DNA from: Arthrobacter sp. HY1533 | Lineage (GTDB): Bacteria > Actinomycetota > Actinomycetes > Actinomycetales > Micrococcaceae | Length of the DNA: 50,127 nt | Direction: 5' to 3' | NCBI RefSeq assembly: GCF_027568515.1 | Contig: NZ_JANKZF010000034.1 | Coordinates: forward strand, 1-50,127 | In this document: in pieces, positions 32,125 to 41,287 of the stretch | Numbering within the stretch: the first letter of the stretch is position 1 | Layout: each line of letters starts with the position of its first letter | Notes under the pieces: generated by a model | What the model saw: only the letters and a program-made list of their open reading frames with translations | What the model was told of the DNA's origin: nothing | Databases searched by the model: none | Made by a program: the position numbers and the translations under genes

Positions 32125-34197
32125 ATGGAGCGCTTATTCAACCCCCGCAAGATCGCAGTTGTGGGAGCATCGGCCAATGAGGATGCGATTGGCGGCAAGC
32201 CAATCAAGCAATTGCGCAGTCACGGTTTTGGCGGGGAGATTTTTCCCGTCAACCCCAATCGCGACGTGGTCCAGGGCCTGCCCTGCACCACGTCCGTCAG
32301 CGCGCTGCCAGACGGAATAGACCTGGCCATCATCGCCGTGGCCGCTCCGAGGGTGGCAGGAGTTATCACCGAATGCGGCGAGCGCAACATCCCCTATGCA
32401 TTGGTCCTCAGCTCCGGATTCGCCGATGCCGGATCAAGCGGGGCGGCACTTCAGGACGAGCTGCTGGAAGCAGCAGCTGCCGCCAAGGTGCGCATCATGG
32501 GCCCCAACGGGGTTGGCTTCATCAACATGAAGGACGGCATCTACGCCGGGTTCGGCGCCTTCTTTGACTACCACTTCAACGCCGGCGGTGTGGGGTTCGT
32601 GACCCAGAGCGGTGGAGTGGGCGGTTCCATGCTGACCATCGCCGATGACGAAGGGATCGACTTCGGCTACTTCGTCCACACCGGCAACGCCGCGGACATT
32701 GACATTGAATCCATCCTGGAGCATTTTGTGGGCGATGACTCGGTCACCACAATGGTGGCCTACGTCGAAGGGCTCGGCCAGTCAGCGGCTTTGAAGTCCA
32801 TCGCGTACAGCGCGCTGCAGGCCGACAAGCCCCTGGTCATCTGGAAGGCCGGGCAGCACGCCAGCAGCATGTCCGCCGTCGTATCCCACACGGGGCGATT
32901 GGCCGGAGACATTGAACGGTACCGTTCCATATTTGCCAAGTACGGTGTCATCGAAGTGGATGACTCCCTGGACATGGTTGATGTCCTGCGGCTCTCGCAA
33001 AACCAATTCCGGCCAGCTGGTGGCCGCGTGGGCGTGGTCTCCGTATCCGGCGGTGCCGGCGTAGTGGCAGCGGACGTCCTGGAGGGCGCCCAGCACCTGG
33101 AATTGGCCCAGTTGGGGGAAACCGCCGAGGCCCAGATCGGCGCCCTGCTGCCCACGTTCGCAACGGCGCAGAACCCAATCGACGTCACCGCCCAGATCTT
33201 CAACGAGCCGGACCTGTTTGAGAAGGTGGTATCGGTGCTGCAGGAGAATGCGGCCGTGGACCAGATCCTGGCCTGCGTCGCCTCAGTCCACAGCGAGGTG
33301 GGAGTCAAGATCGCCACGGCAATCGTGGCCGCCGCAGACTCGCTCAAACTGCCCATCGTTGTCTCCTGGGCGTCCCGGGACAGCCTGAACGCGGAGGCAT
33401 TCAAGCTCCTGGCGGACGCCAACATCCCCGTGTTCCGGAGTCCGGAACGCGGGCTCAAGGCCATGGACCGGATCACGGCGTTCACAAGCGCCCAGGCCGG
33501 GCTCGCGGACATGATTGCGCCAAATGCAGCCGCCACCGGTGGCGGCACACGCGACTGGCACCGCAGCGTCGAATTTGACGTCTTGTCTGCTCTGGCAAGC
33601 TACGGCGTTGAGGTGCCGGAGCAACGCCTGGCCACCACGGCAGAGGAAGCGGTCGCCGCGGCGGATGCGGTCGGCTTTCCCGTGGCCGTGAAAATCCAGT
33701 CACCCGACATCCCCCACAAGGTGGACGCCGGCGGGGTGAAACTGCGCCTGCACGATGCCGCCCAGGTCTTCTCCGGCACCGCTGAAGTTTTCGCCAATGT
33801 GGCCAAGCTCGGCCCCGTTGAATCACGTGGCGTCGTAGTCCAGCGCATGGCCAATCCGGGCACGGAACTCATTCTCGGGTACATCAAGGACGCCTCCCTG
33901 GGTGGCTTCATCCTGTGCGGGGCCGGCGGCTCCAACGTGGAGTCCATCAATGACCGCGTGCTGATTCCCACCCCTGCAACCCAGGACGAAATCCGGGCCG
34001 GACTTGCGTCACTGGCCGTGCTGGCGGACTTCACCGGAGACGACACCATGCTGGGAAAGGTGGCCGGCGTCATGGAGGCCCTGCAGCAATTTGTGGCAGA
34101 TTCCTCCCCGAATCTCCAGGAAGTGGAAATCAACCCGGTCATCATCAGCGACGGTCACGTCACCGCCGTGGACGCACTCGCCATCCAAGCCCATTAA
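32125..34197 (+). CDS. ADP-forming acyl-CoA synthetase (acetate-CoA ligase type, fused alpha-beta)
   Basis: The 690-residue protein fuses the CoA-binding Rossmann domain (RKIAVVGASANEDAIGGKPIKQL), two succinyl-CoA-ligase-like domains and a C-terminal ATP-grasp domain (RSVEFDVLSALASYGVEVPEQRLAT; AVKIQSPDIPHKVDAGGV). The phosphorylated histidine of this family is His255 in VVSHTGRLAGD. It converts an acid, CoA and ATP to acyl-CoA, ADP and phosphate, or runs backwards to make ATP. The substrate is not known. Start 32125 has AGGAG five bases upstream; an earlier in-frame ATG lies in the preceding gene and is rejected. Confidence 0.93.
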   Translation: MERLFNPRKIAVVGASANEDAIGGKPIKQLRSHGFGGEIFPVNPNRDVVQGLPCTTSVSALPDGIDLAIIAVAAPRVAGVITECGERNIPYALVLSSGFADAGSSGAALQDELLEAAAAAKVRIMGPNGVGFINMKDGIYAGFGAFFDYHFNAGGVGFVTQSGGVGGSMLTIADDEGIDFGYFVHTGNAADIDIESILEHFVGDDSVTTMVAYVEGLGQSAALKSIAYSALQADKPLVIWKAGQHASSMSAVVSHTGRLAGDIERYRSIFAKYGVIEVDDSLDMVDVLRLSQNQFRPAGGRVGVVSVSGGAGVVAADVLEGAQHLELAQLGETAEAQIGALLPTFATAQNPIDVTAQIFNEPDLFEKVVSVLQENAAVDQILACVASVHSEVGVKIATAIVAAADSLKLPIVVSWASRDSLNAEAFKLLADANIPVFRSPERGLKAMDRITAFTSAQAGLADMIAPNAAATGGGTRDWHRSVEFDVLSALASYGVEVPEQRLATTAEEAVAAADAVGFPVAVKIQSPDIPHKVDAGGVKLRLHDAAQVFSGTAEVFANVAKLGPVESRGVVVQRMANPGTELILGYIKDASLGGFILCGAGGSNVESINDRVLIPTPATQDEIRAGLASLAVLADFTGDDTMLGKVAGVMEALQQFVADSSPNLQEVEINPVIISDGHVTAVDALAIQAH

Positions 34198-34227
34198 CCC
34201 GTTGTGAACCAGAAAGCGATGAGAATC

Positions 34228-34779
34228 ATGACAGAACAAGCACCCATCCTCACGTTCCAGGAACTCGACAGCATCCTGCGCATCATCGACTCCGCACCAC
34301 GGGACGGCGAAATCAAGATCACCGTGGGGGATGTGACACTGGAGGTGGCCACCCGCAGCGGCACCGTTGCCAGCCCCTCGGCCATTGCCCCGGCGCCCGC
34401 GGTAGAGGCGGCGACACCGACTCCGGCCCCCGCCGCGGTAGCCGCGCCCACCGCCGCTCCCGCCCCCGCAGCCGCCACAACCGCGCCGGCACCCGCAGCC
34501 CCGGAAGCCGAGGGGGAGCTGGCCGGGCTCGCCGTCGTGGCCGCGCCAATGACGGGCGTGTTCTATGCCAAGCCAAGTCCCACAGCGGACCCGTTCGTCC
34601 AGGTGGGCGAGAGCGTAACCGAGGGCCAGGACCTGGGCATCATCGAGGTCATGAAGCTTATGAACCGCATCACCTCACCCGTGGCCGGCGTGGTGCGCCG
34701 CATCAATGCAAGCAACGAGGACCTTGTGGAACATGGTTCGGCGCTGTTCTACATTGAGGCCTCGGACGGGGACTCCTAA
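34228..34779 (+). CDS. Biotin carboxyl carrier protein
   Basis: The 183-residue protein has a leading helical segment (LTFQELDSILRIIDSA), a long Ala/Pro linker (residues about 55-105) and a C-terminal biotinyl domain with the motif EVMKLMN, where Lys143 is biotinylated. AccB-type organisation is clear. It is the carrier arm shared by the biotin carboxylase and carboxyltransferase encoded next. The start at 34228 is a choice; ATGs at 34219 and a GTG at 34204 are possible. The stop overlaps the next start by one base (TAATG). Confidence 0.92.
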   Translation: MTEQAPILTFQELDSILRIIDSAPRDGEIKITVGDVTLEVATRSGTVASPSAIAPAPAVEAATPTPAPAAVAAPTAAPAPAAATTAPAPAAPEAEGELAGLAVVAAPMTGVFYAKPSPTADPFVQVGESVTEGQDLGIIEVMKLMNRITSPVAGVVRRINASNEDLVEHGSALFYIEASDGDS

Positions 34780-36164
34780 TGCGCCGCGTCCTAGTGGCCA
34801 ACAGGGGTGAGATTGCGGTCCGGATCATTCGGGCCTGCCAGGAAGCCGGAGTGGAAAGCGTGGCCGTCTACTCCGAGGCCGACGCTGCATCCCGGCACGT
34901 GCTCCTGGCCGACCGCGCCGTGCGGATCGGCCCGTCCAAGCCGGCCGAGAGCTACCTGCGGGCGGACACCATTGTCCAGGTCGCCCTGGCCACCGGCTGC
35001 GATGCCGTGCACCCCGGCTACGGCTTTCTTGCCGAGAATGCTGCGTTCTCCAGAATGTGCGCCGAGAACGGGCTGATTTTCATTGGCCCTTCCCCCGAGG
35101 TCATCGACCAGCTTGGGGACAAGGTGTTTGGCCGCCGGATCGCCACCCAAGCGGGAATCCCCGTGGTTCCGGGCACCGGCGACAAGGCCGCAACGTACGA
35201 GGACCTGGTGGAGCTGGGCCGCACGGCGGGGTTCCCCATCCTGATCAAGGCCGCGGCCGGCGGTGGCGGCCGCGGCATGCGGATCCTGAATTCCGAAGCC
35301 GAGGTCCGCAGCAACTTTGAGGACGCCCAGCGTGAATCGCTGGCCGCATTTGGCTCCGAGGTGATCTTTGCGGAGCGGTTCCTGACGGAAATCCGGCACG
35401 TGGAGGTCCAGGTCCTGGGTGACCACGGCGGCACCGTGGTGCATGTCGGCACCCGCGACTGCAGTGTCCAGCGCCGTTACCAGAAGGTCATTGAGGAGGG
35501 CCCCGCGGTCAGCATCCCCCTCGAGTCGCGCCACCGGATTGAGGACGACGCCGTGAAGCTCGTCTCCGAGATTGGCTACGTGGGCGCAGGAACCGTGGAA
35601 TTCGTGGTGGACATGAAGACCGGCAACCACCATTTCATCGAGATGAACACCCGCATCCAAGTGGAGCACCCGGTCTCGGAAATGATTTCCGGATTCGATC
35701 TGGTCCGTGAGCAGCTGTGGGTGGCTGATCCTGAGCATCGGCTCTCCTTCACCCAGGAGGAGGTCTCGCTGCGCGGAAACGCCATTGAATTGCGCATCTG
35801 CGCGGAAAACCCGTCCAACGGCTTCGCCCCCTCCCCCGGCCTGATCACCGAGCTCGTCCTGCCCGGCGGGCCGGGCATCCGGGTTGACACCCACTGTGTG
35901 CCCGGTTGGAAAGTCTCTCCCTACTACGACTCGATGATCGCCAAATTGGTGATTCACGACGTCGACCGTCCGGCAGCCATCCGGCGGGCCCTGCGGGCAC
36001 TCGATGAGACCCGGATCGGAGGGATCCACACCAACATCATGTTCCTCAAGAGCATCCTCAGCCACCCTGACTTCGTGGCCAACTCCGTCCACACCAAATG
36101 GGTGGAGCAACACCAAGACGAGTTGCTGGAGCCGCCGGTCCGCACAACGCTGCAGCCGGCCTAG
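34779..36164 (+). CDS. Biotin carboxylase (AccC-like)
   Basis: The 461-residue protein is a complete biotin carboxylase. It has the N-terminal LVANRGEIAVRIIRACQEAG, the ATP-grasp glycine-rich loop LIKAAAGGGGRGMRI, EVQVLGDHGGTVVHVGTRDCSVQRRYQKVIEE, and FIEMNTRIQVEHPVSEMI with metal and bicarbonate contacts. It carboxylates the biotin on the carrier encoded upstream, using ATP and bicarbonate. The absence of an acyl-CoA carboxyltransferase (crotonase fold) nearby and the presence of a pyruvate-type one suggest it serves a keto acid rather than an acyl-CoA. Confidence 0.94.
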   Translation: MRRVLVANRGEIAVRIIRACQEAGVESVAVYSEADAASRHVLLADRAVRIGPSKPAESYLRADTIVQVALATGCDAVHPGYGFLAENAAFSRMCAENGLIFIGPSPEVIDQLGDKVFGRRIATQAGIPVVPGTGDKAATYEDLVELGRTAGFPILIKAAAGGGGRGMRILNSEAEVRSNFEDAQRESLAAFGSEVIFAERFLTEIRHVEVQVLGDHGGTVVHVGTRDCSVQRRYQKVIEEGPAVSIPLESRHRIEDDAVKLVSEIGYVGAGTVEFVVDMKTGNHHFIEMNTRIQVEHPVSEMISGFDLVREQLWVADPEHRLSFTQEEVSLRGNAIELRICAENPSNGFAPSPGLITELVLPGGPGIRVDTHCVPGWKVSPYYDSMIAKLVIHDVDRPAAIRRALRALDETRIGGIHTNIMFLKSILSHPDFVANSVHTKWVEQHQDELLEPPVRTTLQPA

Positions 36165-36181
36165 AAAGGAAAAATTCGACA

Positions 36182-37666
36182 ATGGCCAAGAAAGTCACCC
36201 TCGAAGACATCACCATCCGCGACGGCGCCCAATGCCTGTGGGCCACCCGGCTCTCCACCGAGGAAATTATCCCAATCGCAACCACGATGGACCGGGTCGG
36301 GTTCGAAATTGTCGACGTGGCGGGAGGGGCCATGATGGACACCTCCATCATGTACCAGCAGGAAGACCCGTTTGAGCGAATCCGCATGCTCAAAAAGCTC
36401 ATGCCCAACACCGTCCTGAACTTCAACTCACGGGGCCAAAGCGTCTACCGCTGGACCCAGTACCCGGACGATGTTGCCGAGCAGAGCTTGCGCACCTTCG
36501 CCGCCAACGGGATTGGCTCGGTCATGCTGTTCGATCCGCTCAATGACATGCGGAACCTGGAATTTTCGGCCAAGGTCTCCCACGACCTCGGGCTGAATAT
36601 CATTGGCAGCGTCACGTACACCGAGAGCCCGTACCACACAGACGAACACTTCATTGAAAAGACCAAGGAACTGGTGGCCATGGGTGTCCACCACGTCTCC
36701 CTCAAGGACCCCAGTGGCCTGCTGACCCCCGACCGGGCTCGCATGTTGCTGAAGCGAATGCGTGGCGTGCTGCAGGGCCAAAAGCTGCAGTTGCACTGCC
36801 ACACCTCCACGGGAACCGGGCCAGCCGTGCACCAGGCGGCCATGGAACTGGGCGAAGATGCCCCTGACGTGTTCCACGGCGCCGTGCCGCCGTTTGCTTG
36901 GGGAACCTCGCACCCTTCACACGACTTCCTGCTGGACAACCTTGCCGACCATGGCTTCGAGGTCGACGTGGACCGCCAGGCCATCCGTGAAATGGAGGCC
37001 TACTTCACGCTGCTGGCACGCAAGCGCGGCATGCCCACCAGCCACGAAGTCAAGCATGATCCGGAGATGCTCAAGCACCAGGTGCCCGGCGGCATGCTCA
37101 GCAACCTGCGCCAGCAGCTTACCGACCAGGGCATGGCGCACAGGCTTCAGGAAGTCCTGGACGAGGTGGGCAACGTGCGCCGGGACCTGGGCTATCCGCT
37201 GCTCGTCAGCCCCATGGCGCAGTACGTGGGCATCACGGCCGTGCTCAACGTGGTCACGGGAGACCGCTACTCCGTGGTCCCGGACGAGATCCGCAGCTAC
37301 CTGCTGGGTTACTACGGGACACCTCCGGGCCCGGTGGACCAAAACGTCCTGGACAAGGTCACCAAGGGGCAGGCGCCCATCACGGGCCGCCCAGGCGAGG
37401 TGCTCGAGCCCATGGTGGACAAATTCAAGGCCGAGAACGGCCCGTTTGAAAGCGAGGAAGCCCTGAACCTGGCGTTGTTCTACTCACCGCCCATCCTGCG
37501 CGGCTGGAACCTCAAGGACTGGGACGGCTACCGCAATGTCCCCACCAACGCCTTCAGCTACTTGATTGACTCCGTCAACAGGAACCAGAAGATCAGCAAT
37601 TTCCGACTCACCCGGCCCAACCAGTCGGTTCACATGAACTACAACACTGCAAAGGAATCACTCTGA
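36182..37666 (+). CDS. Pyruvate/oxaloacetate-type carboxyltransferase subunit
   Basis: The 494-residue protein has the HMGL-like barrel plus PYC/OADA domain of the pyruvate carboxylase, oxaloacetate decarboxylase alpha and transcarboxylase 5S group. Key parts are ITIRDGAQCLWATRL with the metal Asp, Lys175 in VSLKDPSGLL (the carboxylated lysine), and the metal histidines in LHCHTSTGTG. It moves CO2 between biotin and a keto acid, usually pyruvate or oxaloacetate, but the group has other acceptors. No biotinyl domain is fused; the carrier is the separate protein at 34228. Start 36182 has AAAGGA upstream. Confidence 0.92.
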   Translation: MAKKVTLEDITIRDGAQCLWATRLSTEEIIPIATTMDRVGFEIVDVAGGAMMDTSIMYQQEDPFERIRMLKKLMPNTVLNFNSRGQSVYRWTQYPDDVAEQSLRTFAANGIGSVMLFDPLNDMRNLEFSAKVSHDLGLNIIGSVTYTESPYHTDEHFIEKTKELVAMGVHHVSLKDPSGLLTPDRARMLLKRMRGVLQGQKLQLHCHTSTGTGPAVHQAAMELGEDAPDVFHGAVPPFAWGTSHPSHDFLLDNLADHGFEVDVDRQAIREMEAYFTLLARKRGMPTSHEVKHDPEMLKHQVPGGMLSNLRQQLTDQGMAHRLQEVLDEVGNVRRDLGYPLLVSPMAQYVGITAVLNVVTGDRYSVVPDEIRSYLLGYYGTPPGPVDQNVLDKVTKGQAPITGRPGEVLEPMVDKFKAENGPFESEEALNLALFYSPPILRGWNLKDWDGYRNVPTNAFSYLIDSVNRNQKISNFRLTRPNQSVHMNYNTAKESL

Positions 37667-38466
37667 TGACTACCACCACGGAAAGCAAGACTGCGCTCGG
37701 CTCACTGTTCGACTTGACCGGCCGCAAGGCGCTCATTGTCGGTGCCAGCGGCGGTCTCGGCCTGGAACTGTCCAAGGGCCTGGCAGCCTACGGCGCCGAG
37801 CTGGTGTGCTCGGACCGGAACCTGGAGCTGACCAACGCGGCGGTGGAAGCCTTGGCTTCCGATGGCCTGCAAAGCACCGGCCAAGTGCTGGACATGATGT
37901 CCACGGAGGCCATCGACGCCCTCGTTGAGGCCAATGCCGACGTCGAGATCCTGGTCATCACGCCGGCTGCCCTGGTCCGCAAGACCCTGCTGGACCACAC
38001 CGAGGCCGACATTGACCTGCAGATGGACCTGAACATCAAGTACACCCTACTCCTGGCCCGTGCCTTCGGCGCCAAAATGGCCGAACGCGGCAGGGGCTCC
38101 ATCATCACGTTCTCCAGCATCCGTGCTTCAGTCGTGGAGCCGGGTTCGGGAATGTATGCCGCCACCAAGGCCGCATTGATCCAGCTGATGCGGACCCTTG
38201 CGGTTGAACTGGGCCCGCAGGGCGTCCGGGTCAACATGATTGCCCCCTCCCCGGTGGCAACGCCGTTGACGGCGGATGTCAGGTCCAAACAGGAATGGGT
38301 GGACATCGTCTCGCAGCGCTCCATGCTGCGACGCTGGGCCGAGCCCCGGGACTTCGTTGGCCCCATGCTGTTGCTTGCCTCGGATGCAGGTGCATTTGTC
38401 ACTGCCTCAAACGTGATGGTCGACGGCGGCTGGACCGCCACGGATGGGCTGGCACGCATCGAGTAG
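37666..38466 (+). CDS. Short-chain dehydrogenase/reductase
   Basis: The 266-residue protein is a classical SDR. The cofactor site is GASGGLGL, the catalytic Ser lies in FSSIRAS, and YxxxK is Y164-A-A-T-K168. The ending AFVTASNVMVDGGW is typical. It oxidises or reduces a hydroxyl/keto pair with NAD(P); the substrate is unknown. Its start overlaps the carboxyltransferase stop (TGATG), so it belongs to the operon, which then ends in a strong terminator. Its probable role is to interconvert a hydroxy acid and a keto acid in the pathway. Confidence 0.92.
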   Translation: MTTTTESKTALGSLFDLTGRKALIVGASGGLGLELSKGLAAYGAELVCSDRNLELTNAAVEALASDGLQSTGQVLDMMSTEAIDALVEANADVEILVITPAALVRKTLLDHTEADIDLQMDLNIKYTLLLARAFGAKMAERGRGSIITFSSIRASVVEPGSGMYAATKAALIQLMRTLAVELGPQGVRVNMIAPSPVATPLTADVRSKQEWVDIVSQRSMLRRWAEPRDFVGPMLLLASDAGAFVTASNVMVDGGWTATDGLARIE

Positions 38467-38476
38467 ACCTGTCCAC

Positions 38477-38514
38477 AAAGAGGCCGGCCCCACGCTGACG
38501 GGGCCGGCCTCTTT
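38477..38514. terminator. Perfect 15-bp hairpin terminator
   Basis: Arms 38477-38491 and 38500-38514 (AAAGAGGCCGGCCCC and its complement) are perfect, with an 8-nt loop and flanking A/T runs. It ends the catabolic operon after the SDR gene and can also serve the minus-strand TauE gene, whose stop overlaps its edge. Confidence 0.9.
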
Positions 38515-39257
38515 CATGTCCACAGCCCCAAGATTCCGCGCAACATGGCTCCAGCGGCGCCGGCATAGGCAATGCCCACCGCCAGGATCCGCGCCCGGGC
38601 CGGGCGAATCCACCGGGTGAGCAACTCGCCCAAACACAATCCAGACAGTATGCCCACACCCGCCCACGCCATCATGTCCCCTAGGTCAGGTGGCATGATC
38701 TGGGGGCTGGCCAGGTATTTCACTACCAGGGACGTCACCCCGGTGGTGAAAAAGCAAGGCTGCAGTGTTGCCGCGAAGGCACGCTGCTCCCAGTTGGAAA
38801 CCACCGCATAGACACTGATGGCCGGCCCGCCAATGCCCGCAGTTGCGCCCATGATGCCGCTGGCTGCGCCTGCCAGCATCAACGGGCGCACGCCTGCACC
38901 AACGGTGGAACCCCGCAGCGTAAGCGAGGTGGTCAAGGCCACCAAGACAACGCAACCCACACCCATCTCCAGCCACGGCCCCGGAAGCGCTCCCACGATC
39001 AGCACGCCCGGAAATACCCCCAGCACAGCGGAGGGGCCCAGGATTGCGTATTTCTTCCAGTCAACGTGCATGAACACGCGGCACAACACCAGGATTGACG
39101 CCGTCGCACCACAAAAGTTGACCAGTACCACGCCGGTGACGGGCCCCATGATCAACACAAGGAAGGGAGCCGCCACCAGGGCAAGCCCCATGCCGGTCAA
39201 CCGCTGCAGGGCAGCGCCGGCACACACGGCCAACGCCACCAGAACCATGGAATCCAT
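38514..39257 (-). CDS. TauE/SafE-family membrane permease
   Basis: The 247-residue membrane protein belongs to the TauE/SafE (DUF81) group, with the two repeat regions GAALQRLTGMGLALVAAPFL and GAASGIMGATAGIGGPAISVYAV. Such proteins are thought to export sulfite, sulfoacetate or other small organic anions. It lies alone between two terminators, and on the minus strand. The start at 39257 has AAGGGA four bases upstream; the open frame to 39395 would run through the terminator hairpin. It may remove a by-product of the surrounding pathway, which is a guess. Confidence 0.88.
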   Translation of the reverse strand: MDSMVLVALAVCAGAALQRLTGMGLALVAAPFLVLIMGPVTGVVLVNFCGATASILVLCRVFMHVDWKKYAILGPSAVLGVFPGVLIVGALPGPWLEMGVGCVVLVALTTSLTLRGSTVGAGVRPLMLAGAASGIMGATAGIGGPAISVYAVVSNWEQRAFAATLQPCFFTTGVTSLVVKYLASPQIMPPDLGDMMAWAGVGILSGLCLGELLTRWIRPARARILAVGIAYAGAAGAMLRGILGLWT

Positions 39258-39286
39258 CTGTTCCCTTCGAAGCCACTGAACAAAAG

Positions 39287-39322
39287 GACTCGGCTGCCGG
39301 AGGTATCTCCGGCAGCCGAGTC
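39287..39322 (-). terminator. Hairpin terminator behind the ABC operon
   Basis: Bases 39287-39302 and 39307-39322 form a perfect 16-bp stem with a GTAT loop. On the minus strand it is followed by TTTTG, which fits a terminator for the importer operon that ends at 39355. It separates that operon from the TauE-like gene. Confidence 0.9.
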
Positions 39323-39354
39323 GTGTTGGACGTGCCCTGTGCGGGCGGTGTTTG

Positions 39355-40179
39355 CTACCCTCGGCCCAGCCAGTGGACAAGCTTCTTTTCCACAAACCCC
39401 AGTGTGAGGTTCAGTGCAAGCCCAATCAGGCCAATCAGGATGATGCCAATAAAGACAGTGGGAATGTCGAAGAACAGGGCGGCCTGGTTGATCATGAACC
39501 CCAGCCCCTTCTGGGCCCCGACGAGTTCCGCGGCCACCACCACGGCCCAGCTCAGGGCCAGCGCCACCTTCAGACCGGCAAAAATGTTCGGCAGCGCCGA
39601 GGGCACAATGACGTGGAAGAATTCCTGCACCCGGCTCACGCCCAAGGTGGCGGCTGCCCGGCGATACGCCACCGGAACACCTGCCGCCCCTGCTTGGGCG
39701 TTGACCACCGTGTAGTTGAAGGACGTCACCGTGATCAGCACAATCTTTCCCGTCTCACCCAATCCGAAGTAAAGCACCGCCATCGGAATGAACGCGATGG
39801 GGGGAATGGGGCGGATGAAAGACATGATCGGTGAAATTGCAGCGTTGAAAACCCGGTTGGACCCAGCAATGAGACCTACTATGATGCCCGCAACGGAGCC
39901 AATGACAAATCCCACCAAGGTGCGGGTCAGGCTGATGCCGATGTGGCCGAGCAAACTCGCACCGCCGTAGCCGTCACGGGCCAGTTCCAGGAACCGGGAC
40001 AGGAGTGCCTGGGGTGAGGGGAACTGGCGTTCGCCCACAATCCCCGTGTTGGTCAGCACAAACCACAACACCAAAATCACCACGAGTGAGATGACCGAGA
40101 TGACCGGGCTGGGCATCTGGCGTTTGCGTGAATCACTCGCTGCTGGAACGGCCACTCGGGCCGACTTGGTCAGGACCAT
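39355..40179 (-). CDS. ABC transporter permease (SsuC/TauC/NitT family)
   Basis: The 274-residue permease has six or so hydrophobic segments and the family coupling motif in YRRAAATLGVSRVQEFFHVIVPSALPNIFAGLKVALALSWAVVVAAEL. This is the NitT/TauT branch that carries taurine, alkanesulfonates, nitrate or aromatic and other small acids. It lies two bases after the stop of the second binding-protein gene, and ends the importer operon before a terminator. It is the only permease for two binding proteins. Confidence 0.92.
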   Translation of the reverse strand: MVLTKSARVAVPAASDSRKRQMPSPVISVISLVVILVLWFVLTNTGIVGERQFPSPQALLSRFLELARDGYGGASLLGHIGISLTRTLVGFVIGSVAGIIVGLIAGSNRVFNAAISPIMSFIRPIPPIAFIPMAVLYFGLGETGKIVLITVTSFNYTVVNAQAGAAGVPVAYRRAAATLGVSRVQEFFHVIVPSALPNIFAGLKVALALSWAVVVAAELVGAQKGLGFMINQAALFFDIPTVFIGIILIGLIGLALNLTLGFVEKKLVHWLGRG

Positions 40180-40181
40180 GG

Positions 40182-41228
40182 CTACTTCGCCTCCTTTACT
40201 GCCGACTGCAGGTACTGGGGATCCAGTGCCTTGCGCAAGGTTTCCTCGGGAACCGGTGCCTTGATGACCCCCAAGTCGGCAAACGTTGTCGAGGCGAGGT
40301 TCAGTTGTGCAAACAGCCCCTTGTCCCCGACGAAGGAGTACCGGTTTCCGGCGTCGAGTTCGTCGGCAAATGACGGATTCGCGTCGATGTAGAGCTTCGC
40401 CACTTCATCGGCCACGGCCTTGGAGACATGGAGGCGCTTCACCAATGCCTCGCTGGCCACATTGTGGTCGGCATTGATGTCCGCCCACGCCCGACCCAAC
40501 GCCTTGAGCATCTTCGCAGGAATCTCGGGGTTTTTGTCCAGGAAGGTGGGATTTCCCGCATGCATCTCCGGGCAGCTGCCGCCGCCGGGGACCCAGTCCT
40601 TGTCGTAGCCGATGAGTTTTTGCCCCTGCTGGCTGAGGTCAACCAGGTACGGTGACCAGGAGAAGCCGGCACCGATGGACTTGCTGGAGAACGCGTTGGC
40701 GTAGAGGTTGGGCGTGATGTTCACGGTGTCCAGATCCGCATAGTTGACCCCTGCCGCCTTGGCTGCCCAGTAGGCGGAAATTTGGGCGCAGGTGCCGGTC
40801 GGGACACCTATCTTCCCCGCTTGGGCGAGGTCCTTGACGGACTTCACCGGCGAATCTGCGGAAACCACCAGTCCTTCGGCTGCCGACGCGTCCCCTTCTA
40901 GGGCAATGTAGCGCAGCGGGATTCCCTGGCCCAGGGCAAAAACGGAGGCCAGTCCGGTGGTGATGACGTCCAGGCTGTTGCTCTGCAGTCCAGCCAGCAT
41001 GGGCGTTCCGGTTTGGAAAACCTGGAATTGCGGATCCAGACCCTCATCCTTGAAGTAGCCTTTGTCGTCTGCAACGTAGAGGGCCAGGTACGACCCCTGG
41101 GCAATTCCCCAGTTGAACTTGACCCCCGAGTTGTCGTTGTTGGGAGTGGCGGCACCGGCGTTGCCGCAGGCAGCCAGAGTGCCAAGGAGTGCCACGGACG
41201 CAAGCGCCGCGAGTGTTTTCCTGATCAT
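40182..41228 (-). CDS. ABC substrate-binding lipoprotein (TauA/SsuA-like), copy B
   Basis: The 348-residue lipoprotein has a lipobox LAAC (Cys21). The binding domain begins FNWGIAQGSYLALYVADDKGYFKDEGLDP and includes SLDVITTGLASVFALGQG and GKIGVPTGTCAQIS. It is of the NMT1/TauA type. It is strikingly similar to the neighbour at 41288 and of equal length, so the two arose by tandem duplication. Its ligand-site residues may differ. No sulfonate-specific hallmark can be read with confidence. Confidence 0.92.
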   Translation of the reverse strand: MIRKTLAALASVALLGTLAACGNAGAATPNNDNSGVKFNWGIAQGSYLALYVADDKGYFKDEGLDPQFQVFQTGTPMLAGLQSNSLDVITTGLASVFALGQGIPLRYIALEGDASAAEGLVVSADSPVKSVKDLAQAGKIGVPTGTCAQISAYWAAKAAGVNYADLDTVNITPNLYANAFSSKSIGAGFSWSPYLVDLSQQGQKLIGYDKDWVPGGGSCPEMHAGNPTFLDKNPEIPAKMLKALGRAWADINADHNVASEALVKRLHVSKAVADEVAKLYIDANPSFADELDAGNRYSFVGDKGLFAQLNLASTTFADLGVIKAPVPEETLRKALDPQYLQSAVKEAK

Positions 41229-41287
41229 GATTGTTGCTCCTGTTGCTGGTCGTAACGAGAGTTGTTGGCAACGTGGGGTGGCTGCGC

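Noticed and set aside
34791-36182. 463-residue minus-strand open frame opposite biotin carboxylase
   Set aside because: It is a codon-bias shadow of a clear biotin carboxylase; the translation is rich in His, Asp and Gly without domain motifs.
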